Of a stretch of 13,954 nt of DNA, positions 7,230 to 13,277 are shown one piece after another. The stretch's first letter is position 1; every line of letters starts with the position of its first letter. The notes beneath the pieces were generated by a model, which searched no databases, was not told where the DNA came from, and saw only the letters and a list, made by a program, of their open reading frames with translations. Source of the DNA: a bacterium HR25 (lineage in GTDB: Bacteria; Chloroflexota; Dehalococcoidia; SM23-28-2; HRbin24). Location of the stretch: assembly GCA_002898615.1 (NCBI GenBank), contig BEIB01000018.1, forward strand, positions 1 to 13,954, read 5' to 3'. A program made the translations under genes and the position numbers.

Positions 7230-8177
7230 ATGGCGAGAGCAGATGGCACACCGGGGCCGCCGGAAGGCCGGCCCGGCCGCCGCCGCACTCACACCAGCAG
7301 CTTCGGCACCGCCGGCCGCATCTCCCACGATTCCTCCGCCTACTACGCCCGCCGCCTGTACGATGGCCTCCCCCGCGAGGTGCCCCAGCCCTACCAGGAG
7401 GTTCCCCTGCCACCCCACTTGGTGGACGCCGTCCTCTGCAAGAGCAGCGAGCGCATGGAGGAGCTGCCGGACTGCTCCGTCCACCTCATGGTCACCTCGC
7501 CTCCCTACAACGTGGGCAAGGAGTACGACGAAGACCTGACCCTGGACCAGTACTGCTCCTTCCTGCGCCGGGTGATGACCGAGGTCTACCGAGTCCTGGT
7601 GCCGGGCGGCCGCGCCTGCATAAACATCGCCAACCTGGGGCGGCGCCCCTACCTGCCCCTCCACGCCTTCATCGTCCAGGAGATGCTGGGGCTGGGCTTC
7701 CTGATGCGGGGGGAGATCATCTGGGACAAGGGGGCCAGCGCCAGCCCCTCCACCGCCTGGGGTAGCTGGCGCTCCCCCGTGAACCCGACGCTGCGGGACA
7801 CCCACGAATACATCTTGGTCTTCTGCAAGGGGAGCTTCGGCCGGGCCAACCCACAGCGGCGGCGGAGCACCATCGGCCGGGAGGAGTTCCTGGAGTCCAC
7901 CAGGAGCGTCTGGCGCTTCCCGGCCGAGCCGGCCGGCAAGGTGGGCCACCCGGCCCCCTTCCCCGTGGAGCTGCCCCGTCGTCTCATCCAGCTCTACACC
8001 TTCGAGGGCGAGGTGGTGCTGGACCCCTTCATGGGGAGCGGCACCACCGCCCTGGCTGCCCTGGAGACGGGCCGCCACTTCGTGGGCTATGAGATAGACC
8101 CCCGTTACGTGGAGATGGCGCAGCGGCGCATAATGGAGGCCAGGGCGGCCCTCCGCCCGCCCGGGCCCACTAGCTAG
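7230..8177 (+). CDS. Beta-class DNA methyltransferase (N4-cytosine or N6-adenine), no restriction partner
   Basis: This 315-residue S-adenosylmethionine-dependent DNA amino-methyltransferase has the beta-class motif order. Catalytic motif IV TSPPYN (residues 89-94) comes first, then FPVELPRRLIQLYT (244-257), motif I DPFMGSGTT (265-273) for cofactor binding, and YEIDPRY (287-293). The SPPY form of motif IV is more usual for N4-cytosine enzymes than the DPPY form of adenine enzymes, but this does not settle the target. The first 60 residues are rich in Gly, Pro and Arg and lack a recognised domain. Between motifs IV and I is a conserved-looking WDKGASASPSTAWGSW region that may read the target site. 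It lies 19 bases after polA and 2 bases before mutM, so it is expressed with repair genes. No endonuclease or specificity subunit lies in the window. The recognition sequence is unknown. Confidence 0.9.
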   Translation: MARADGTPGPPEGRPGRRRTHTSSFGTAGRISHDSSAYYARRLYDGLPREVPQPYQEVPLPPHLVDAVLCKSSERMEELPDCSVHLMVTSPPYNVGKEYDEDLTLDQYCSFLRRVMTEVYRVLVPGGRACINIANLGRRPYLPLHAFIVQEMLGLGFLMRGEIIWDKGASASPSTAWGSWRSPVNPTLRDTHEYILVFCKGSFGRANPQRRRSTIGREEFLESTRSVWRFPAEPAGKVGHPAPFPVELPRRLIQLYTFEGEVVLDPFMGSGTTALAALETGRHFVGYEIDPRYVEMAQRRIMEARAALRPPGPTS

Positions 8178-8179
8178 GC

Positions 8180-9019
8180 GTGCCAGAGCTGCCAGAGGTA
8201 GAGACCGTCCGCCGGGGGCTGTGGCCCCTGGTGCAGGGCCGGCGCGTCCTGGACGCCTGGTTCTCGTCAGAGGCGCCTCAGCTCCTGGCCTGGCCCTCTA
8301 GGGCGGAGGAGTTCACCCGGGGGCTGGTCGGCCAGCGTATCGAGGAGGTGGGGCGGCGGGGCAAGTACCTGCTCTTCCCCCTTTCCGGCGGCCGCACCTG
8401 GATCGTCCACCTGCGGATGACGGGCGCCCTCCTCTACCGCTCCCACGGCTGTCAGGGAGAGGCCTACCTGCGGGCCCGCTTTCTCCTGGAGGATGGCGTC
8501 TTCCTCTGCTACACCGACCTGCGCAAGCTGGGGCGCATGTGGCTGGTGGAAGACCCCGCCCAGGTGGTGGGGAAGCTGGGGCCGGAGCCCCTGGGGGGCG
8601 ACCTGACGACGTCCGCCCTGGCGGAGCGGTTGCGCCGGCGGCGCACTCCCATCAAGGCGGCGCTGCTGGACCAGACGGTGGTGGCCGGCCTGGGGAACAT
8701 CTACGCCGATGAGGCCCTCTTCGAGGCGGGGCTGCATCCCTGCCGCCTGGCCTCGTCCCTCTCCTTGGAGGAGGTGGAGCGCCTGCGGGCGGCCATCGAG
8801 CGGGTGCTGACGGCGGCGCTGGAGCACGGCGGCTCCAGCTTCCGGGCCTACGTTGACGCCGAGGGGAGGCCGGGCTCCTTCCACCTGCACGTCAAGGTCT
8901 TTCGGCGCACCGGGCAGCCCTGCTATCGCTGTGGCGGCCTCGTCGAGCGGCTGAAGGTGGGGGGACGATCCACCCACTTCTGCCCACGCTGCCAGCCGTG
9001 GCCGACGCCCGTTACCTGA
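8180..9019 (+). CDS. mutM: Formamidopyrimidine-DNA glycosylase / AP lyase
   Basis: This 279-residue base-excision enzyme removes 8-oxoguanine and formamidopyrimidines and cuts the abasic site by beta,delta-elimination. The start at GTG 8180 is fixed by the mature N-terminus PELPEVETVRRGL, in which Pro2 is the nucleophile and Glu3 the catalytic acid. Lys62 in RRGKYLLF is the conserved lysine. The helix-two-turn-helix contains AGLGNIYADEALFEAGLHP (169-187, Asn173). A C-terminal zinc finger has Cys248, Cys251, Cys268 and Cys271, with Arg263 in GGRSTHFCP. Of the intercalating triad Met-Arg-Phe, Met80 and Arg115 are kept but Phe is Leu117. No ribosome binding site is visible. The methyltransferase stop lies 2 bases before the start, so translation is probably coupled. 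The 3' end overlaps the opposing sortase gene by 8 bases. Confidence 0.97.
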   Translation: MPELPEVETVRRGLWPLVQGRRVLDAWFSSEAPQLLAWPSRAEEFTRGLVGQRIEEVGRRGKYLLFPLSGGRTWIVHLRMTGALLYRSHGCQGEAYLRARFLLEDGVFLCYTDLRKLGRMWLVEDPAQVVGKLGPEPLGGDLTTSALAERLRRRRTPIKAALLDQTVVAGLGNIYADEALFEAGLHPCRLASSLSLEEVERLRAAIERVLTAALEHGGSSFRAYVDAEGRPGSFHLHVKVFRRTGQPCYRCGGLVERLKVGGRSTHFCPRCQPWPTPVT

Positions 9020-9731
9020 CGGCTGTCAGCTCCCCCCGGACCACGACCCGCAGCGTGTAGTCCCCGCCGAAGCGCTCATTGGGGTCGGGCACCCAGCTGC
9101 CGCCGCAGGTGATGATGGTTATGGTGTCCCTATCGGTGGGGGCCATGACCCTCAGGGAGTTGGGGTCGTCCGGGTCTACGGTGAAGTTCTCGGTCACCTG
9201 GTAGACCAGCTCCTTGCCCTCGCCGGTGAAGATGTGGATCGTCTGCCCCGGCGCCAGGGTGCCCAGCCCCCAGAAGATGGCCGGGGCGCGGTTCCAGGTG
9301 ACGTGGCCGGCGAAGACGGCGTTGCTGCCCTGCCCGGGCAGGGCCGTGAAGTTGTACCAGGCCACCACAGTGCCCGGCGACTGGCTGTTGCTCCAGTCTG
9401 GGACGTAAGGGACGCCCTGGGGGTCAAGGCCCAGGGTCATGGCGGAGGCATCCACCCCCAGGGAGGGGATCGCTATGCGCACGGGGGGTGAGTGGTTCAC
9501 CGGCGCCTGACGGGTGGCCAGGGCCAGCGGTTGCTGCTGGGGCGTTGGCGTGGGGGCCGGGGGCATCGTGGCCACCGCGTCGGCCGGCCCCGGCGGCTGC
9601 AGGGGCTGTCGTGACTCCCCTCCCCAGGCCTGGAAGGCCAGGAGGGAGAGCCCTCCCGCCAGCAGCACCAGGGCTACCGCTGCCATTCCCCATCTCGGAA
9701 TGCTCCGCATGGCCGCTGCCCGCCTCCCCAT
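9012..9731 (-). CDS. Class F-like sortase, membrane-anchored
   Basis: This 239-residue cysteine transpeptidase is probably attached to the outside of the membrane. A basic start (RRAAAMRSIPR) is followed by a membrane segment at about 15-35, a Pro/Thr/Gln-rich linker (about 43-80) and the sortase beta-barrel from about 84. The catalytic residues are visible: His143 in FAGHVTW, Cys209 in IITCGG and Arg228 in DYTLRVVV. The TCGG form and the lack of extra domains point to class F, found in Actinobacteria and Chloroflexota; classes D and E are alternatives. I see no LPXTG-like substrate or pilin gene in the window. ATG 9731 is used here. ATG 9710 is also possible and has GGGGAGG 12 bases upstream. 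The gene is divergent from the P1 peptidase and converges on mutM without room for a terminator. Confidence 0.88.
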   Translation of the reverse strand: MGRRAAAMRSIPRWGMAAVALVLLAGGLSLLAFQAWGGESRQPLQPPGPADAVATMPPAPTPTPQQQPLALATRQAPVNHSPPVRIAIPSLGVDASAMTLGLDPQGVPYVPDWSNSQSPGTVVAWYNFTALPGQGSNAVFAGHVTWNRAPAIFWGLGTLAPGQTIHIFTGEGKELVYQVTENFTVDPDDPNSLRVMAPTDRDTITIITCGGSWVPDPNERFGGDYTLRVVVRGELTAVR

Positions 9732-9810
9732 TAACCTGAATGATTATCTAGTATACGCCATTACAGAAGGCGCCGTCGGGGCGTCCCGGCAGTGTATATT
9801 AGGGGGCGGA
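9732..9810. promoter_or_regulatory. 79-bp divergent control region between sortase and P1 peptidase genes
   Basis: The region is locally AT-richer than its surroundings. On the minus strand it has the -10-like TATACT (9755-9750) and GATAAT (9748-9743), either of which would give a very short sortase leader. On the plus strand it has TATATT (9795-9800), 10 bases before the GTG at 9811. No convincing -35 was found for either direction. Confidence 0.45.
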
Positions 9811-10788
9811 GTGGAGAGCGCAACAGTGCAGGGGCTGACGGACATCCCTGGCATCCTGGTGGGCCACTGGACGGACCGCGAGGCGGCCACCGGCTGCACC
9901 GTCGTCCTCTGCCCGGAGGGTGCTGTCGCCTCGGCGGAGGTGGCGGGAGGCGCCCCGGGCACCCGCGAGACGGACCTGCTGCGGCCGGGCTTCCTGGTGG
10001 AGCGGCTGCACGCCGTCCTGTTGACTGGGGGGAGCGCCTTCGGGCTGGACGCCGCGGGGGGCGTCATGCGCTGGCTGGAGGAGCGAGGCGTTGGCTTCCC
10101 CACCGCCGCTGGCCCCGTCCCCATAGTGGTAGGGGCTGTCATCTATGACCTGGGCATCGGCCGGGGGGATGTCCGCCCCGGCCCGGAGGCGGGCTACGCC
10201 GCTTGCCGGGCGGCCAGCGCCGGCCCGGTGGCGGAGGGGTGTGTGGGCGCCGGCACCGGTGCCACCGTGGGGAAGGTGCTGGGTCTGGAGCGGGCCACCA
10301 AGGGCGGCCTGGGCACCGCCCTGGAGACGATGCCCGGCGGCCCCTCCGTGGCCGCCCTGGTGGCGGTCAACCCCCTGGGCGAGGTGGTGGACCCGGACAG
10401 CGGTCGCATCGTGGCGGGGGCGCGCGCCCTGGAGCGGGGCTACGTGCCCACCCTGGAGGTGCTGCGGGAGCGGCGGGGCCTCCTTCCCTTCAGCCAGGGC
10501 AACAGCACCATAGGCGTGGTGGCCACCGACGCTGTCTTGGACAAGGCGGCCTGCCAGCGCCTGGCCCGCATGGCCCACGATGGCCTGGCCCGCAGCATCC
10601 GCCCCGTCCACACGCAGGTGGACGGGGACGTCCTCTTCGCCCTGGCCACCGGCCGGGCGGGACGGCCGGCCGACCTGACGGCCCTGGGCGCCCTGGCCGC
10701 CCGCGCCGTGGAGCGGGCCGTCCTGCGGGCCGTCCGCCTGGCCGAGTCCCTGGCCGGCGTGCCCGCCTGCCGGGACTGGCCGCCCTGA
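9811..10788 (+). CDS. P1 family peptidase (DmpA/NylC-type Ntn hydrolase)
   Basis: This 325-residue protein belongs to peptidase family S58/P1, whose members cut themselves into two chains and act as N-terminal nucleophile hydrolases. Known members hydrolyse beta-peptides, D-amino acid amides or nylon oligomers. It has the usual opening GLTDIPGILVGHWTD (residues 8-22), LLTGGSAFGLDAAGGVMRWL (70-89), GAGTGATVGK (146-155) and the processing site QGNSTIGVVATD (229-240). By analogy with NylC (Asn|Thr), cleavage should fall between Asn231 and Ser232, with Ser232 as nucleophile. There is no signal peptide, so it should be cytoplasmic. Start GTG 9811 follows AGGGGGCGGA; GTG 9826, preceded by GGAGAG, is equally possible. 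The open frame continues upstream to 9514 but lies antisense to the sortase start and is not family-like. The natural substrate is unknown. Confidence 0.9.
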   Translation: MESATVQGLTDIPGILVGHWTDREAATGCTVVLCPEGAVASAEVAGGAPGTRETDLLRPGFLVERLHAVLLTGGSAFGLDAAGGVMRWLEERGVGFPTAAGPVPIVVGAVIYDLGIGRGDVRPGPEAGYAACRAASAGPVAEGCVGAGTGATVGKVLGLERATKGGLGTALETMPGGPSVAALVAVNPLGEVVDPDSGRIVAGARALERGYVPTLEVLRERRGLLPFSQGNSTIGVVATDAVLDKAACQRLARMAHDGLARSIRPVHTQVDGDVLFALATGRAGRPADLTALGALAARAVERAVLRAVRLAESLAGVPACRDWPP

Positions 10789-10799
10789 AGGCGGCCGCG

Positions 10800-10829
10800 T
10801 TGAACCGCCCGGCTAAGCCGTGCTATCAT
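10800..10829 (+). promoter_or_regulatory. Promoter of the uracil-DNA glycosylase gene, extended -10
   Basis: TTGAAC (10800-10805) and TATCAT (10824-10829) are separated by 18 bases, and TGC precedes the -10 box. The predicted start is near 10836, only about 7 bases before the ATG at 10843. The -10 overlaps the first possible ATG (10828), so that ATG cannot be used by a transcript from this promoter. Confidence 0.55.
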
Positions 10830-10842
10830 GACTGGTCAGGAC

Positions 10843-11451
10843 ATGTCCGCGCTTGATGACCTTTACCGCGAGATAGCCAACTGTAACGACTGTGGCCTGT
10901 GCGAGAAGGCCACGAAGCACGTCCCCGGCGAAGGGCCAGAGGACGCCGAGGTGATGTTCGTAGGCGAGGCGCCAGGGTTCCACGAGGATCGGCAGGGGCG
11001 CCCCTTTGTGGGGCCGGCCGGTCAGTTTCTCAACGAGCTCCTGGAGTCCGTGGGGCTGCGGCGGGAGCAAGTTTACATAACCAACGTGGTGAAATGCCGG
11101 CCACCCGGCAACCGCGACCCCCTCCCCTCGGAGGTGGCCGCCTGCCGCAAGCACCTGGAGCGCCAGATAGAGATCATCAGGCCGCGGGTGATAGTGACCC
11201 TGGGCCGGCACTCCCTCTCCTGGTTCTTCCCCAAGGACTCCATCGGCAAGGTGCATGGCCAGAAGCGACAGAAGGACGGCACCTACTTCCTTCACCTCTA
11301 CCATCCTGCGGCGGCCCTGCACGCCCCCCAGATGCGAGAGACCATAGAGGAGGACTTCAAGAAGCTGCCGGAGGTGCTGGAGGAGGCGAGGCGGAGCGGG
11401 CCCCCGCCCGATGCCCCGTCCTCGGCGGCCGAGCAGATGCGCCTTTTCTAG
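10843..11451 (+). CDS. udg: Family 4 uracil-DNA glycosylase with 4Fe-4S cluster
   Basis: This 202-residue enzyme excises uracil from DNA after cytosine deamination or dUTP misincorporation. It has the family 4 motif GEAPG (residues 41-45) followed by HEDRQGRPFVGPAG, and the second active-site motif HPAAAL (154-159). Four cysteines spaced for an iron-sulfur cluster are present: Cys14, Cys17, Cys85 and Cys101, with one extra at Cys20. The spacing matches the Thermus thermophilus enzyme as I recall it (14, 17, 86, 102), and this supports the ATG at 10843. An in-frame ATG at 10828 would add five residues but lies within the -10 box. No clear ribosome binding site precedes either. The last 20 residues are Pro/Ser-rich, ending in QMRLF; that tail faintly resembles a sliding-clamp-binding peptide, which is only a guess. 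Confidence 0.95.
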   Translation: MSALDDLYREIANCNDCGLCEKATKHVPGEGPEDAEVMFVGEAPGFHEDRQGRPFVGPAGQFLNELLESVGLRREQVYITNVVKCRPPGNRDPLPSEVAACRKHLERQIEIIRPRVIVTLGRHSLSWFFPKDSIGKVHGQKRQKDGTYFLHLYHPAAALHAPQMRETIEEDFKKLPEVLEEARRSGPPPDAPSSAAEQMRLF

Positions 11452-11590
11452 GCCGCCCCGGGGCCGACGGTGGCGAGGTGGCCGTCCCTCAGCGTCGCAG
11501 CAGCCAGCACCGACAGCCCCGCGGGACCGTTGCCCGGGAGGCCAGACCACTTGAAACGGGCCAGCTTGCAGTCATCAGGGTGAGACCGCC

Positions 11591-13246
11591 ATGAGCGAGA
11601 AGCTGCGCGTGGTGCCCCTCGGGGGCCTGGGCGAGATCGGCAAGAACATGATGGCCCTCGAGTTCGGCGACGACCTCATCGTCATAGACGCCGGGGTGAT
11701 GTTCCCGGAGGAGGAGATGCTGGGGGTGGACCTGGTCATCCCCGACGTCACCTACGTGGCCAACCGGCGTCACAAGCTGCGGGGCATCGTCATCACCCAC
11801 GGCCACGAGGACCACACGGGCGCCCTCCCCTACGTGTTGCCCCAGATCCCCGCCCCCATCTACTGCACCCGCCTGACGCGGGGCCTCATCCAGGTGAAGC
11901 TGGCGGAGCATGGGCTGCGGGAGCAGGTAGAGGTGCGGGTGGTCCAGCCCGGGGAGAGGGTGCGGCTGGGCAGCTTCACCGTCCAGTTCGTCCACGTGAC
12001 CCACAGCATCCCGGACTCGGCGGCCCTGGCCATCCAGACGCCGTTGGGCCTGGTCTTCCACACCGGGGACTTCAAGCTGGACCACACGCCGGTCATGGGG
12101 CCTCCCACCGACCTGCAGCGCATCGCCGAGTTCGGGCGCCAGGGGGTCCTCCTCCTCCTCTCCGATTCCACCTACGCCGACGTGCCCGGCTACACCCCGT
12201 CCGAGCGTATCGTCAGCGACACCCTGTGGCAGGTGATGGCCAGGTCACAGGGGCGGGTCATCGTCGCCACCTTCGCTTCCCTTATCTCTCGCATGCAGCA
12301 GGTGGTGGACGCCGCCACTGCCACCGGTCGACGTGTCTTCGTGACGGGGCGCAGCATGATGGAGAACGTCCGGATGGCGGTGGAGCAGGGCTACCTGCGC
12401 AGCGACCAGGACCTGCTGGCCCCCATAGAGCGGATGCGCGGCCTGCCCCCTGACCGGGTGGTCATCCTCACCACCGGCGCTCAGGGAGAGCCGACGTCGG
12501 CCCTGGTACGCATGGCCAACCGGGACCACCGCTACCTGGAGGTGCAGGAGGGGGATACGGTGGTCCTCTCCTCCTCGCCCATCCCCGGCAACGAGGTGCT
12601 CATCAACCGCACCATCAATAACCTGTATCGGCTGGGGGCGCGGGTGTTGCACAGCCGGGGGCCGGACATGCACGTCCACGTGCGGGGGCACGCGGCCCAA
12701 GAGGAGCTGAAGCTGATGCTGGGGCTGCTGCGGCCCCGCTTCTTCGTCCCCATCCACGGCGAGTACAGGCACCTGGTGTTGCACGGAGAGCTGGCCAAGG
12801 CCATGGGCGTGCAGCCCCAGAACATCTTCGTCCTGCAGGACGGCGATATCCTGGAGCTGGATGAGTCCTACGGCCGGGTGGTGGGCAGGGCGTCCGCCGA
12901 CCACGTCTACGTGGACGGCCTGGCGGTGGGCACCGATCAGGTGGTGCTGCGGGACCGCCAGCACCTGGCCAAGGACGGCGTGCTGGTGGCCCTGGTGACG
13001 GTGGACAAGAGCACGGGGCGCCCCTTGGCGCCGCCGGACATCATCTCCCGGGGCTTCGTGGCGGAGGCGCCCCTGGAGCGCCTGCTGGAGCGGGCCCGCC
13101 ACCTGATCCTGCAGGAGCTGGAGAAGGGCCAGGGGCAGGTGGACCACGCTGAGCTGGCCTCCCGTCTGCATGATAGCCTGGCCAAATTCATATACAATGA
13201 GACCCGTCGTCGGCCTATGATCCTGCCTCTCACCGTGGAGCTGTAG
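11591..13246 (+). CDS. rnj: Ribonuclease J
   Basis: This 551-residue metallo-beta-lactamase/beta-CASP ribonuclease acts in mRNA decay and RNA maturation with endonuclease and 5'-3' exonuclease activity. Its length is usual for the family. The zinc ligands are clear: ITHGHEDHTG (His70, His72, Asp74, His75), VTHSIPDS (His138), HTGDFK (Asp160) and FVPIHGEYRH (His389). The beta-CASP insert includes LLLLSDSTYADVPGYTPSE (187-205) and ATFASLISRMQQV (226-238). The HVRGHA stretch (363-368) matches the SGHA-type motif of the family. The C-terminal region (about 450-551) is the dimerisation domain. The ATG at 11591 has AGGGTGAG 6 bases upstream. The 139-bp gap before it shows no convincing promoter. A probable ftsK follows after 31 bases, an order similar to that near rnjB and spoIIIE in Firmicutes. 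Confidence 0.97.
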   Translation: MSEKLRVVPLGGLGEIGKNMMALEFGDDLIVIDAGVMFPEEEMLGVDLVIPDVTYVANRRHKLRGIVITHGHEDHTGALPYVLPQIPAPIYCTRLTRGLIQVKLAEHGLREQVEVRVVQPGERVRLGSFTVQFVHVTHSIPDSAALAIQTPLGLVFHTGDFKLDHTPVMGPPTDLQRIAEFGRQGVLLLLSDSTYADVPGYTPSERIVSDTLWQVMARSQGRVIVATFASLISRMQQVVDAATATGRRVFVTGRSMMENVRMAVEQGYLRSDQDLLAPIERMRGLPPDRVVILTTGAQGEPTSALVRMANRDHRYLEVQEGDTVVLSSSPIPGNEVLINRTINNLYRLGARVLHSRGPDMHVHVRGHAAQEELKLMLGLLRPRFFVPIHGEYRHLVLHGELAKAMGVQPQNIFVLQDGDILELDESYGRVVGRASADHVYVDGLAVGTDQVVLRDRQHLAKDGVLVALVTVDKSTGRPLAPPDIISRGFVAEAPLERLLERARHLILQELEKGQGQVDHAELASRLHDSLAKFIYNETRRRPMILPLTVEL

Positions 13247-13277
13247 GGAAAGGCGGCGAGACGAGGGCGGTGAGACG

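Noticed and set aside
7230..8177. A restriction-modification system
   Set aside because: Only the methyltransferase is present. The neighbours are polA and mutM, and no endonuclease-like or specificity gene is visible.
9514..9810. In-frame upstream extension of the P1 peptidase (99 codons)
   Set aside because: It lies antisense to the sortase N-terminus and across the divergent promoter region. The translated residues have no family similarity, while the conserved start GLTDIPG follows GTG 9811 or 9826.
11466..11486. GACGG/CCGTC hairpin after the uracil glycosylase gene as a terminator
   Set aside because: The stem is only about 5 bp with an 11-base loop, and no U tract follows.
11551..11590. 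A promoter for RNase J at TTGAAA (near 11551)
   Set aside because: No acceptable -10 box lies 16-18 bases downstream, so the call would rest on one hexamer.
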